A DNA stretch of 64,000 nucleotides from Coptis chinensis (GCA_015680905.1 CM027380.1:10930001-10994000); one strand, 5' to 3'. Counted from the first letter of the stretch, positions 34,598 to 48,290 are shown. The notes: generated by a model from the letters alone, not told the origin. A program made the numbers and translations.

Positions 34598-35178
34598 CTA
34601 GAAGGTTCTGGAACTAGAAGCAAAAGGTGCACCATGCGTATTAGTATAAACAAGAGCTCGCAATTCTCGTTCAAAGCAGAAGCCACGGAGTTGAACCAGA
34701 TTAAAGTGATGGGATCTTCCATTAGTACTCACTTCTTCCATGAATAGCTCCGCAGTTCTCTTATCAAAATTCCCATTGAAAATCTTCACTAAAACTTCTT
34801 GTCCATTGCTAAAATTTCCTTCATAAACTTCCCCACAACCGCCTGCATCCAACACGTGCGTGAAATTACCGGTAGCAATTGTTAGTTCCTTTGGTGAAAA
34901 TCTAATAAGCATCTCTCTCTCCATGTCAAGTGAATCCTTGGGAAATAGCAGAAACCTTGGATTCAAAAGATAGGAGTTACTTCCTCTATGTAATATTGCG
35001 TAGCATACCACGATGACAATAACGACCTTTATTGCAATGACCACTGCAGGCCGAACAGAACACAGAATATAAAACAGTACTACATACTAAAATTTGAACA
35101 ATAAACTGAAAAATGTGAAATCATAATGTGCAACTTACTAAGGAGAGAAGCATGTTGAGCTCCTTCACCCGATGTCAT
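34598..35178 (-). pseudogene. Receptor-like kinase fragment (LRK10L/PR5K-like), truncated
   Basis: A short exon (35178 to about 35142, MTSGEGAQHASLL) ends at a GTAAGT donor. The acceptor CTGCAG lies at 35049-35044 and the second exon runs from 35043. That exon encodes a membrane helix (VVIAIKVVIVIVVCYAIL), a juxtamembrane segment, RFSPKELTIATGNFT, a glycine loop with Cys in place of one Gly (AGGCGEVYEG), VLVKIFNG with the ATP-binding Lys, and SHHFNLVQLRGFCFE. Similarity ends at RALVY. The rest of the kinase domain, including the HRD and DFG motifs, is absent. No extracellular domain was found upstream. It is a fragment of a defence-type receptor kinase and cannot phosphorylate. Confidence 0.75.
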
Positions 35179-35184
35179 TCTGCA

Positions 35185-35721
35185 AAACTCAGAAACAGAT
35201 CAACTCCAATAAAGAAAATTCAGACTTATTTCCCTATGAGAGAAATAATGGTGTTACTTTCAAAGCAGATATTAGTAATTTGGTATCACTTTTCTAGTGA
35301 ACAAGTCTATCATGGTATCATCACTTGACCATACCTTCAACTACTGGAGTCAGCAACATGAACTCTTTTTCCCAAGTCATGTTATTTTTTGGTATTTTAT
35401 GGCGCCTAGCTCAATAGATGAACACAAGATTTCATATTTTAAGACTTTTTTAAAGATGAAATGTTGTTTTGAGCGATGATATCTTTCTTGCTTGATTCTT
35501 ACTTGTACTTCAAAACGACACAACCAAAGAAACTTGCATTGAAACCACAACCAAAAAAAAACATAAAAAGCCAAGTTCTTAACAACGCCGGCTAGAATTT
35601 GCCATGGGGGTGAGCTGGACTGGATCGGCCTTCTCGGGCTTGGGCAGTAATAGGCTTTTCTCAAGAAGCATGAGCCCAAATCCATACGAATGGGCTTCTG
35701 TTTTCATGCTTTAACTCCCGC
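35185..35721. other. Intergenic, nothing recognised
   Basis: AT-rich sequence upstream of the kinase fragment. Short frames here lack any family motif. Confidence 0.4.
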
Positions 35722-35724
35722 TTA

Positions 35725-36037
35725 GGCTGAGTCCAATGACTCTCTATCCCTTTAAAAGTAGTGTTAAAGTCAATAAAGTAGAGCTAAAATCAATAAAGTA
35801 GTGCTAAAGTCAATAAAGTAGAGCTAAAGTCAACACATTTTCTCTCTATCATTATTTTTCTATGTATATATACAAAGATTCTATTTCTCATCTCTATTTT
35901 ACTCTTCATACATGTAGAGTAAAAATAGAGATAGAAAAGAAATCCCTTTTAATATATAAGAGAAAAAATAGAGATAGAAGTAAAAAAAAATTGACTTTAT
36001 TTTACTTTTAAAGGATAGGGAGCCATTGGACTCAGCC
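35725..36037. mobile_element. 313-bp PIF/Harbinger-type (Tourist-like) MITE
   Basis: The left end GGCTGAGTCCAATGACTCTC is inverse to the right end, which reads GAGCCATTGGACTCAGCC. The shared inner block TATCCTTTAAAAGTA is also paired. The target duplication TTA lies at 35722-35724 and 36038-36040. GG-starting termini with a TTA duplication define Tourist-like MITEs. Inside, a unit of about 20 bp (TAAAGTCAATAAAGTAGAGC) is repeated about four times at 35760-35835. Confidence 0.92.
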
Positions 36038-36040
36038 TTA

Positions 36041-36923
36041 GTACAATTTTAGGCATTCATTCAATCGGGTTATTTCTCAGACAATTTGTCACCAAGAGCT
36101 ACTCCATCTCTTTGAAAAGGGAAATGCCTTTAAATAGGGAATCATCCTTGCTCTAGAGTTGAGTTTGGAAATGTAACCTTGTTTTTGCTTTTGACAATCT
36201 AAACTCTAAATAGTTTAGGGAGGATTGAAGGTGTGAAGGTGTCCAGTAGCCTGCCAGTCAAGCTTTAGAGGTTCGGCTCAAAGTGGTGGATGTTAAGGTT
36301 GAGTGAGTCCCAAAATGAAATAGTGTGATACCGCTCGAATTAGGCTCACCCATTCTGACCATCCTTGGCTGTTGCCTGAACATCACTCTTTGCACTTAAG
36401 CGTGAACTGTGAACTCACTAAATGATCATTAAGTGAGGGAAGGAGAAGATTGCAGTACTAAGCACATGAATACTCCATAACATATTTATACTTCGCAATT
36501 TTGCATCACTACTTCAGTTTCTGAACATTTAATGATTTAAACAGCTATAGGAAAACCATAACACATGATGCATCACAGATTGCAGCTACATAGAAGCTGT
36601 AACACCAAGCACTCCGTTAAAATTAACAAAGCCCAGACAAGTTGAGCACAGTGGAGTAGGAAAGATTTGGGCTGTGATGATGATAATTCTTAGGTACCCA
36701 TCATTTGAAGGACAAGAAAAGCAGTATTAGTTGGGGTGTCGGCGCTTAGCAGTCCGGGCCCGCTTCTCAAAATAATGAAGCCTAATTAAGGAATAAAATG
36801 AGAGAGAGATAACCGCGACTGGCTGTTATTTGTAAGGCAAAAGGCGATTCGATTCATGGAGCAGAGAAGATACCCGACACAAAGATTTGTCCGTATTGAT
36901 TCATCAGATTTCAATTTTCATTT
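36041..36923. other. Intergenic, nothing recognised
   Basis: No reading frame or repeat worth naming was found in this stretch. Confidence 0.45.
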
Positions 36924-36932
36924 TACATTTAT

Positions 36933-37157
36933 GGGTTAGTTAGTGTAACCCCCACCACCAACCCACACACACTAGACGAGCCAATTAGGATCCCCCTAGA
37001 CGGGCAATTAGGGTCTCCCCCCAAATACACTAAAAAAAAACACTATCTGCCCAAGTTGACTTATTTTTGTGTATGTACTTAGGGGAAAACTCGAATTTCC
37101 TCATCTAGTGGGGAGAAAATCCTAATTGGCTCATCTAGGGTTACTACTAATTAACCC
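36933..37157. mobile_element. 225-bp MITE with 9-bp target duplication (Mutator-like)
   Basis: The left arm GGGTTAGTTAGTGTAACCC...AGACGAGCCAATTAGGAT is inverse to the right arm ATCCTAATTGGCTCATCTAGGGTTACTACTAATTAACCC. A perfect 9-bp duplication TACATTTAT lies at 36924-36932 and 37158-37166. The length of the duplication points to the Mutator superfamily. There is no coding capacity. Confidence 0.88.
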
Positions 37158-37166
37158 TACATTTAT

Positions 37167-39041
<1,875 letters not shown>

Positions 39042-39327
39042 TTTTTCGTTATGTTCTGTGTGTTTACTTTCCGTGTTTGTTTAATATAAATTTGATTAGT
39101 TTCTATCATTATTATCCAATAGTAATATATTGTTTGGTGAGAGGTTGAATTTTGCATTTATTCAGACTATGTTCAGATTGTTCATTTCATAAATTGGTTG
39201 CACGTGGTTAGGAGTCTAGGACTGAAAATTCGGATTTGTGAACTCAAATGTTGTAATATTGCCATGAGAGATTGTTGGAAGAATCTGTAATGCTTATGGG
39301 TTCACTCTGCACAAGGAACTGCAGTCT
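39042..39327. other. Short gap, nothing recognised
   Basis: AT-rich sequence between the UGPase fragment and the Ser-rich reading frame. Confidence 0.4.
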
Positions 39328-39753
39328 ATGGATATTTCACTGGATAAGATTCCACTACCCAAGTCTTCCTCATCTTCAAGTAGGAATGATAAGGGAAAAG
39401 GATTGGTAGAAATTACATCACCATCAAAAGTGGTTGCGACAGCAATGGAGAGACAAATTGAGGGGACCTCTTCCTCATTGTCATCTTCATCATTGCTTGG
39501 GCGTTATACAAGAAAGACCAAACATGACTTTCCCACTTCAAAGGCCCCAACTTCGAGAGGTGATGGCATTTCGCAAAAACTGCAATTCTTGCATCTCAAT
39601 ATGAGTACGAAGACGAGTCACGATGACTCATTTGATGATCCGGGTCCGAATGTTGTGGAATCCGGATTTGAAGATGATGAAAATTTGGGTGATAGGATTA
39701 AATCAGTTCCCATGAAATCATCGGGGTCGGCAAAAGCTAATCGCTCCCAATAA
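39328..39753 (+). CDS. Unrecognised Ser-rich, acidic-tailed reading frame
   Basis: An open frame of 141 codons from ATG 39328. The first half is Ser/Lys-rich with runs of serine (PKSSSSSSRNDKGKG, SSSLSSSSLLGRY). The second half is acidic (DDSFDDPG, ESGFEDDENLGD). I do not recognise it. Coding-like sequence in other frames continues to about 40010, with words such as GLGRGGNLPPVF and EQARIEASMLLR, so this may be the start of a longer broken gene or of an unknown element. No domain, signal peptide or membrane segment is visible. Confidence 0.35.
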   Translation: MDISLDKIPLPKSSSSSSRNDKGKGLVEITSPSKVVATAMERQIEGTSSSLSSSSLLGRYTRKTKHDFPTSKAPTSRGDGISQKLQFLHLNMSTKTSHDDSFDDPGPNVVESGFEDDENLGDRIKSVPMKSSGSAKANRSQ

Positions 39754-41302
39754 ATCGGGTCCAAGATAGAACTCAAAGGAAGGGACCTCGGTTTTATCGA
39801 AGGATGGGAAGAACTACTGATTACAAAGTTTCGAGGATCGATTCTTTGTGGACAGATTCTAAAGAAGCAGCTCTGGTCAATCAATCGAAGGAAGTAATTA
39901 ATGGTCTCGGACGTGGTGGAAACCTTCCACCGGTCTTTGTTAAAAATTGACAGTCTAATGAGCAAGCGAGGATCGAGGCGTCGATGTTATTGAGGTAGGC
40001 GGAAGAGGGAGACCAGCTAGCTTGAGGGGCAGGGGAAAAAGAGGTGGTGGTTATTGGAAGGATCAGGCAATGAAGAAACACTTTGCAGGGATAGGTGGTG
40101 GTTATTGAGTACATATTTGAGAAATAGCATATGGTCTTTTCCATTTTTATATCATTTGGTGCAACCAAATTTTGTTCAGTAGGTTTCCTGCTTGATTTTG
40201 AGTATAATATTGAGTAGTCCTGTCATAGTAAATGTATAGTGTCTTGAGAATCTTTTAACATATAAAGTTAAGATTGGCCCAGATAAACTTATTTGTCTCC
40301 GGAATTTGAATAGAGAAAGAAACACATCTTCGGAATTTGAATACAGAAAATTAGTTTTGGTTGAACTTTGAAGATCTTATTACTACTGTAATAGAAAATG
40401 TCTTTAATTATAATTGGAACAAGGAGGGCTAACTCTAAATTTTCAAGAATAGTGCAAATTGTCCAGTCCGCCATTATTTTGGGTGCAATGAAGGTGTCAC
40501 ATACCGTGTTATTCACCGACGACCCACCAGCTGGAGGAAGGGCTACTAGATTGGTCCTCTAAAAGGAAACCACTGAATGATAATTGATATATATTATTTG
40601 CATATTATTAGATATACATAAATATCTTATAATATCAAAAGATGAAACATGCATGTTCATAGTTCCACATACCGACGCTTATTTAGTAAAGTTGATCGTA
40701 TCACAATGAAGTATTTTTGTCTTTTCATCTAGATCATTTTTAGCATTCAAAATTAAAATAATAAGATGTTCATTCCAACAACCTTCCTCTATCTAATTAT
40801 GCATGCGAAGGATTATGCATTATCACATGGAGATATTCAAGGAGGTTGATATCTTGGTGACCCCAACAACAGGGTATGTACGTGGTTTCATTAATAGCAT
40901 ATGCTCATGAGCTATGCTGCACAATCTTTTCATAGGCTATGTGCACGGTGCTTTGGTTCCTTTTTTAAGATCATTTGATGTCTATCATAGTATACTCCAT
41001 AATATAACCCGTCAAATATAGTACTATATTAGATTGTGTAAAATTTATTACCGAGTCCATTTGTCCAGTTTTTGGAATTCTTCTTAATCCAACACTTAAT
41101 ACCTGATCATTCCAAAACCGATAACAGTGTCTGTGCAAACACATTCCTAGGAGTACTTTATTTCTTATCATATTTGATTCCTTTTGTTTCTTTTAGTTTA
41201 AAATCATATCCGTAGCGTATGAGGGGAAAAGAAGGTGTTATCTACTCAAGTTTCATTCTGTTGACTGTCTGATTGACTAAATGCTACTTTGATTTTTTAA
41301 AT
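39754..41302. other. Intergenic, left of the CACTA transposon
   Basis: Up to about 40110 there is coding-like debris linked to the preceding frame. After that it is AT-rich without recognisable genes, with short repeats such as ATCTTCGGAATTTGAATA at about 40320-40350. Confidence 0.4.
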
Positions 41303-41305
41303 ATA

Positions 41306-41600
41306 CACTACAACAGAAGGGCTCTTTTGCAGCGCACCCTTTTGCCACGCTAAAAATTTGTTGCTAAAACACATCTATTGCAACGCCAGCTGGCGCTGCT
41401 AAATGTCTTCCGTTCCATAAGGCCTGACTTACTTGCATTCACATATTGCAACGCCTAGACCGTGACAAATGCTTCCTTTTATTATTTTTAAGAAACAATA
41501 ACAAATATTTTTTTAGGAATTTTAGCATTTAACGCAGGTTGTCGCGCGACAATACATGGAATTATTTGCAACGCCGTATTCATTGCTATAAGCTTTAGTC
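41306..41600. repeat. Left subterminal repeats of the CACTA element
   Basis: TTGCAACGCC occurs at about 41389, 41449 and 41570, together with TTTTGCCACGCT (about 41340) and related words. In CACTA elements such repeats bind the TNPA-type protein. Confidence 0.8.
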
Positions 41601-41986
41601 GATTTAATATTTACGCTTTCTCAATATTTGCTATATATTTGTTCGCGGTGATTGTGGCGTCACAATTGGACTCTTTCAATTTTCAGTCTTCTTCGCGGGC
41701 TTTTCTTTTGGGTTTTGGCCCGAACAAAATAACAAAATACTGAAAATAGAAATAACAACAGAATAAAAAAAAAACCCTAAAATCACTTCTTCTCTCCAAC
41801 TGCTCGCTCCCCTCTTTAGTTTCTTCAGCAAATATTGCTATTGCTAGGTGGCTTCAATCTTCCACCCCCGAATTAAGGTAGTCTTCTTCTACATTTAAGA
41901 TAATTCATATAAGCTTTCCATATTTTGCAATATGGAAAGCTTATAAGATAATTCATACCTGTTTTGTTGATGTTCATGGTAACAAG

Positions 41987-43710
41987 ATGTTGAACTCTAT
42001 CAAAGGTTCACTAAACTGCTTGTATCTGGTCTTTGCCTTTATCTCTGCTCTTCTTCTTGGTGCTCTCAAAGGTACTTCTTCTCTTCTTACTCCCAACTTG
42101 TATCCGCTATTTCGATATTTTATGATGGTGGGGATTGTTTTTCTTCTTCCGTCATACTATAAAGCCGTTTTTTTTGATGACGGGGTTTTGGATTTGCGGA
42201 GGTGTAATATTTGGTCCTATTGCAGCTCTAGTACTCATAATTGGGAATGTTGGAGTGATTTTGGGCCTTTTTCCTTATCATGTTGCTTGAATTTGTTTAT
42301 ACCCCTTGTCAAGTATGTAAATTCCTCAACCTTTGTTTCCTTCAAATTGAATGTCTTTAAGCTATTTTCCATGGAACTTCATATCTGAATTGTATTGTTT
42401 GGGTGTAATAATAATTTCTTTTCTTACTTGATCTTGATCGGTGATTGTTTTCGTCATGTAGGACTAATCGGTTCGATGTGCCACTTAAAATCACTCTCCT
42501 ATTGGCTTTGCGGTGTTTTTTGGCATATGGTTGGGCCTCGGCATCGCTCAGAAGCGTTCTTTTTAGGTCTTTGGATACGGGGTTCTTCACGCCAGGTGTC
42601 AACATTTGAGGCCTTCGATGACACAACGAATCAGGAAAGTTTTGGCCTTTGCATTGTGGTACGTTCGAATTCTCATTTGTGTCATTCTTTTCATTATCGG
42701 CTCCAGAATTGAGGTTCATAAAACTAACTTGGGGTCTCTTACTATTTTATAAAATTGGTAGGATGGGACATGGGATCAAATCAAAACAAGGCATCAGTAG
42801 TTCGAGATTTCGCAGATTTCTGCAACCATTCTTATCCACTCTATTTAAAGGACTTACGCAAAGATTCGGATGAAACTTCGAACTTCGATCTTAGGTATGC
42901 TTTATCATTTGCATCTTGAAATTCATAAGTCAAACAAGCTCCATTTAAGTGATTAATGAAGTTTATCGATGGGCTCAAGCCCTTATTTTCAAGGTTTTAA
43001 GAGGGATTGTTTTCTCTTGGTCTTACATCCGGAGTTTCCGTGCAAAATTCCAATTAACGAAGTGTTGTTTTGGTTGGTTTTTCATTTGAAGCTAATCCAT
43101 GAATTGCTTGAGCACCATTTTTCTTAATGATACTATATATCGGTGAGGGAATGGTGAAGAATATCTTGTCGCATTAAAATCAAAGAGTTGTTTATACTTT
43201 ATACCATGACCTTGTTTCTTTTTTTGTAGGTTTGTGCACATACCTGCATGTATTGCCGTGGGGCTGATAGGACTCCTTGTAGAGATTCCACTTTACACCA
43301 TAATTGCCATAGTGAAGAGTCCATACCTGCTTTTCATAGGATGGTACAGATTGCTACATGATCTCATAAGCCGTGAAGGCCCGTTTCTTGAAACAGCTTG
43401 TATCCCAATTGCGGGTTTAACAATCCTTCTGTGGCCACTTGTTGTGGTTGGAAGCATCTTATTTGCTATCTTCTCAAGCATCTTTGTTCTTGTGTATGGA
43501 GCGATTGTTGTATATCAGTCCAGTTCACCTTTCTTTCCTACATTAAGACTTGAATCTTCTTGGCTGCCAACTTATGTTTAGTCTCTTACTCTTCTTGCGG
43601 GAAAGATCTTTCCGAAGAGGTGCATTTTATGTCGTTGCCATGGTTGCAGAATTTGATGAGTACACGAATGGTGGCTATATCCGAGAGAAGGGTCTATACT
43701 ACCAAAGTAA
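41987..43710 (+). pseudogene. Captured polytopic membrane-protein gene (uncharacterised plant family)
   Basis: Pieces follow the order of a plant family of about 500-600-residue membrane proteins of unknown role. 41987-42073 is an N-terminal hydrophobic segment. About 42183-42308 has GPIAALVLIIGNVGVILGLF. 42464-42660 has NRFDVPLKITLLLAL and later GYGFFTPGVSTFEAF-like words. 42761-42895 has VVRDFADFCNHSYPLYLKDL. 43230-43517 has HIPACIAVGLIGLLVEIPLY, ISREGPFLETACIPIAGLTI and LLWPLVVVGS. About 43592-43707 has ERSFRRG and VAMVAEFDEYTN. Introns remain between them. Several exons are interrupted by stops or shifts, and the splice acceptor before the last piece has lost its AG. It is a captured, decayed copy. 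Confidence 0.82.
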
Positions 43711-44542
43711 TTTTCTTTTAAAGTATTCCTTCTTTTCATTTTGAAGTAGTCGATCAAGTGGTTGCTTTTTCTTTCTTGATCCTCCATTTAACATAATTCA
43801 TATAAACTTTGTTTTCGGTTCTAGGATTGGGATTGGTGTTTTGATTTTAAGGTAATCTCCCCACAAACCGAGAAAAACATTAGTTTTGATTTAGCAGTCA
43901 GTGAACTTAGCTTATGAACGTGCTACTTCTAGTAAATTTTAATGGAATCGGTATCTTCAAGTTGAACATCTTTGTTGTTCCAACCGAAGTTTGACCTCCT
44001 TTTCGAAATGATTATCTTGTCGAGATGAAACGCTTTTGCGATTTGTGATGAAATATCAGGCTTGAGTGTTGGATCCAGTGCGCAAGGAGAGGTTTCATTT
44101 TTGTCATGGAATCATAAGGTCCACCATATATTAGCATCCACTTCTAATAATGGTACCACAATGTGAGAAAGGGAAGACATTATCATTTTTGTATATTGAT
44201 AATTGTGTGTCAGTTTTTTTTTTTTCTTTGAATTCTTACTAATGCATGTTTTCATAAATAAGAATAATGGCTGAGACATAATAGTGTACTATATCAAATA
44301 GTTCATTCCCTCATCACTATTCATTCTTTTCCAAGTCAAATGCCACACATCTCTGCTTTCCAATCTCCCTCTTCTCTTTATTCTCCAAAAACTGGTGATG
44401 GTGGGAGAAGTTTCCAATAATTTTCTCATACATGTGAATTAGGATTGGCTAGAAATGCAGAGATGGTGAAATTTGACTTGCACTTGAAGAACATATATGA
44501 TGAAAACCACAATTCTTAATCTAGTCTAGCATTTGAATTGCA

Positions 44543-46285
44543 GGGTCAATGCTTGCATTAAGTGGGATATCTCCGATGATATCTGCATTGTCTATGGACG
44601 ATAGCAAATCTACATCTCCTATTTACTTGCTTCCTCGATTTCCAAATGAGATTGTTGAAGATCGAGATTGGAGGGTACCGATTGAGGCTCCAAAACAGAT
44701 GTGGCTATTACATGTGGGTAATGCCTTGAAAGGAGGGATGTGAAAGGGAATCTAGAAATTCAAGTGCATGTCAGCCGCTTGCTCCTACCAATGGTTCAAT
44801 TTTTGCAAAATGTTTGGTAATTTCTTTTACTATCACACTATTTCTCTGTTTTTTTATCACCACGGATATGATCCTTTTTTTTCTTATTTATTTGAATATT
44901 GACTTTTACTACAAGTGGTAATTTGTAAATCGCCGCATGTAACATAAAGCAAGGATTTTAATTTTTTCATGATTTTGTAGGATATGGTGGAGAAGTGGTA
45001 CATTGGACCCTTCTTTTATGAATGCAAGAGAAGGTGAAGAGGATTCACTGCCTCATCTAGTGGAGGTACTCTTTGTGTTCCCGTGTATGTTTTGTGATTA
45101 AACGTGTGTATGTTCTGTGGACTCACCGCCTCATCTTCTTCTGTTCACCATGTTTATCGTATCACTGAAAAAAATGTTTGTCATTTAAAACTTCTAATAG
45201 GATCACCCAACAAACCATATCTTCACCACATGGAATCACTCCAATATTTTCTACCTCAAACAAATAAGATGTGTACTTTTCTTTAGAGCCTTCTAATAAT
45301 ACAGAAGGTAATTTTCTTTTAATTTTCAAAAGAACACAGATTACACTAGAAATTAGAAACATTTGAACCGAAGTTCGTGGTTTCTTATGTTAGTAGAATA
45401 TGTAGTAATCTGTTTAATTGAATGATCTTTTGAGCGATTAAGAAAAAGATCCCACAATTTAGGTTGTAAAGTTCGACTAAATCTTATGACAATGTAGGTG
45501 TCTCGTGAACTTTGACAAAGAAGGAAATTGTAAATATTGTTCCGTTGAGCCCTTGAACCTTTGGACTACACCTTTCGACTTTCCGTGATCAACCCAATGG
45601 TCTCAAGTAGAAAAACAAGTACATTTATGTTGCCACATCTTCTCGTTTCTGCCAAACCTTGCCACATTTTCCTTTTGATCTTGTTGCAAAGCTCAATGTG
45701 GACAAAGAAGTCGGGAGTTCGACTTGGTGGGTTGAAATCGAAGATTTATCGGTGAGCCCATCTTCATTTCTAAAGGTGACAAAGAGGATGACGGATACCT
45801 CCTTGTAGTAGAGGTAAGAATGAACACATCGAGTAGGTACTTACTCATGCTAAATGACAAAGAAGGCTGAATTTGGGGAACCGATCTTCCTTATAGAACA
45901 ATAGAAATTCCCTATGTTAACCCCCTCGTTGCCATGTTATGTTATGTTGGGTGCATTTTGTATTTCAACATGTCCTTTGGGTTTCAAGGTAGTTACATAT
46001 TATGGCAACACAGCTAACCACATTAAAGAAAAAAAGAGTATATGGTAACTTTTTTGTCCGTACTCCGTTAATCACAAAAGTTGTGGAACTATCTACTGTC
46101 TCGTTTTAACGGATGTTAATCTATGTTTTTGATTTTTTAGTATGCGCGGTTCAAGACAAAGATGTTACCTTGTGATTTTAGATCCAAGACGGATAGGAGA
46201 GTTTGATGCAGTCATAGCAAGGCTTGAAGTTCCCAAAACTTAAATTTTCCTCTTGCTTTTCATGGTTTTGGGGCCGGAGAGAATT
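44543..46285 (+). pseudogene. CCD7: Captured CCD7 fragment (carotenoid cleavage dioxygenase 7), C-terminal half
   Basis: CCD7 cleaves 9-cis-beta-carotene in plastids during strigolactone synthesis. Four exon pieces appear in order. 44543-44817 has GISPMISALSMDDSKSTSPI, YLLPRFPNE, WRVPIEAP and LLHVGNA. About 44980-45065 has GTLDPSFMNAREGEEDSLPH. About 45497-45812 has CSVEPLN, KNKYIYVATSS, LPHFPFDLVAKL and GEPIFISKG. 46141-46285 has RCYLVILDPRRIGEFDAVIA, RLEVPK and FPL.FHGF near the family's end. GT and AG splice signals remain at most borders. Several frameshifts and stops break it, and the N-terminal half with earlier iron-binding His residues is absent. The host's own CCD7 must lie elsewhere. 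Confidence 0.85.
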
Positions 46286-46929
46286 AGTTGTATCGTTTCG
46301 TATTTGATTGCATTATTTTTACTTCGTTAAACGGTTTGTGTCGATAATTCATTTTATAGATAATGACCCAACGCGCATACGGTTTTCAAGAGGTGAGTGG
46401 AAGCAAAGCAATTATCAAATACAAATTATGTGTTATATATTGAAATTGCCATTGAAAGTTTTAAAGCTTATGATCGCGGCGACTTTCAATTCAAGATGCA
46501 TGGAAGCAAATCATTTCTCGGATGCCTCTTCAAGACAGGAAAATTTGAATATCTGTCACCAGTTCACCACCATTGAGTCATGACAGAGAAACATCGATAT
46601 ACTCGGGAGAGTACCATGCTGAGGAACTCAAGTTGAGAAACAATTTGAACAAAAGAGCCGGAATGTGTCGCAGAAGCAATGAAGTTGTTCAACCGTTTTA
46701 CGGATGACCGCTTTGAGAAGATTTTGGATGGCAAGGGCTATTTATTATCGGCACTATATGCTCTAGTTCAAGTTCTGTTATTTTCTGTTTGTTTACACAT
46801 GGGGTGGCCTAAGTAAGATGTTTTGGGTGTACATGTGGAGTTAATAATGAATGAATAAAAATGCATTTCTTTTGCCATTTCATTGTTGTTTTACTGCCAA
46901 ATAAAGTGTGCTTTTCTGGAATTTATATC
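46286..46929. other. CACTA interior after the CCD7 piece
   Basis: A plus-strand stretch at about 46676-46815 reads MKLFNRFTDDRFEKILDGKG followed by a hydrophobic segment (YLLSALYALVQVLLFSVCL) and then ends. It may be the tail of a third captured gene, which I do not recognise. Confidence 0.35.
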
Positions 46930-47444
46930 ATTCGCAACAATTTTGGTGTAGCTTAAAGATTTGATTCTACCGTAACGTAGACACTTTTTGCCACACTTGG
47001 TGTGTCGCTAAATTTATGGACGTCTGTTGCCACGCCAAATGTATAGCTAAAAATTCAAACTTTCCGCAACGGAAATAGTGTAGCAAAAGGTTGCCTTTGC
47101 GATGCCTAGTTGTGACTAAAGGTATCATTTTTGCAACGCCATCCTAGTTGTTACAAGCTCTCTTTTGCGGCGCAAGCCGCGCAAATAGTTTGAAATAAAT
47201 TTGCAATTAATTTAATTTTCATAAATGAAGTAGCAACGAATTAGTGTATTAGCAAGCCCATAGGCGCCGCGAACAAACTAGGAACATTTGCCACGCCACT
47301 TTTGGCGTTGCATTTGAGTATTTGAGACGACTTTTAGCCACGCCTTTGCAACGCCATCCTGGTGCGTTATGACAGATCTTTGCCACGCTCAAAGGCACCT
47401 TTAGCGATGGGGTATGGCGCGCTAAAACCATGCTCGTTGTAGTG
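46930..47444. repeat. Right subterminal repeats of the CACTA element
   Basis: TTGCAACGCC at about 47136 and 47344 and GCCACGCC/GCCACGCT variants at about 46988, 47028, 47289, 47335 and 47380, in both orientations, lie within 520 bp of the right end. Confidence 0.8.
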
Positions 47445-47447
47445 ATA

Positions 47448-48290
47448 ACTTCGAGATTTTTTTTATGATGGATTCTCAGATTTGGTATGAGGCTTTGAAA
47501 AATCTAAAATATTCGAGCCTATTAGTATTTTGTATCGAGATTTTAAATTAAAATTTTAGAATAGTGCAAGGAAATCTCTTTCAAGAAACATTTGTATACA
47601 CTATACACCAACTCGAAGAGGTAAATTAGTGTTTTAACAAATTTTTCATTTTTCCTTTGAGGCCAGAGGGTGAGTAATATTTTAAAAAATGCTTTTCTTA
47701 ACATCTTCTAGATCTTGCCTTTGTGTCTATGAGAAAGTGTTGCTGCATTACAGTTTCTTATAAATTTTAATTGATCCTAATCTGCTTTTATCAAGTGCAA
47801 CATTAACGGCCATATAGAACACAACCGGTGATGACTGTATGTTGCCCATCTGAATGTATCTGTGTCATTTTACTCGGACATGAGGAGAACAGACCGTCCA
47901 ATCCAATTAAACAAGATGTAGGCAAGAGTTGTTAGACACATGAATTAATTGGACCAAATAAGTCTGGTCATTGTTTTCATTGGTAATAGAATTTGATCTA
48001 AAATGAATGTCTTGGACTTCTTTGTGGACCAAATATACAAAATCAATTGCTTGCACATATTATTGTTCTGCTTATGTTGGTATTTGGTTAAGCATTGCTT
48101 CCTAATTGTATTTATTAAAATTGAGGCCATTCAATTTCAATCATTGTTGTTATTTTACTACAAGTGTGTTTGATAAGTTTGCCTACAAGTGTGTCTGATT
48201 GGTTTGCATGTTTTCATTAATAATGAAGTTATCGATGCCATATTTGACTTTTTTTGTTTTGTTTTGTTTTAATTTTTTGCAACTAAACAG
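47448..48290. other. Intergenic, nothing recognised
   Basis: AT-rich. The last part (T-rich, ending CTAAACAG at 48290) is probably worn intron of the O-fucosyltransferase pseudogene. Confidence 0.4.

Larger units (their letters stand above)
41306..47444. mobile_element. 6.1-kb non-autonomous CACTA transposon carrying host gene pieces
   Basis: The left end CACTACAAC and right end GTTGTAGTG are exact inverse termini. The 3-bp target duplication ATA lies at 41303-41305 and 47445-47447. Subterminal regions carry many copies of TTGCAACGCC and GCCACGCC words, as CACTA elements do. I recognise neither the TNPD/TNP2-type transposase nor a TNPA protein inside. Instead the interior holds pieces of a plant membrane-protein gene (41987-43710) and CCD7 (44543-46285), both on the plus strand with intron sequence. 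Genomic DNA was therefore captured, not mRNA. It would need a transposase from elsewhere to move. Confidence 0.9.
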
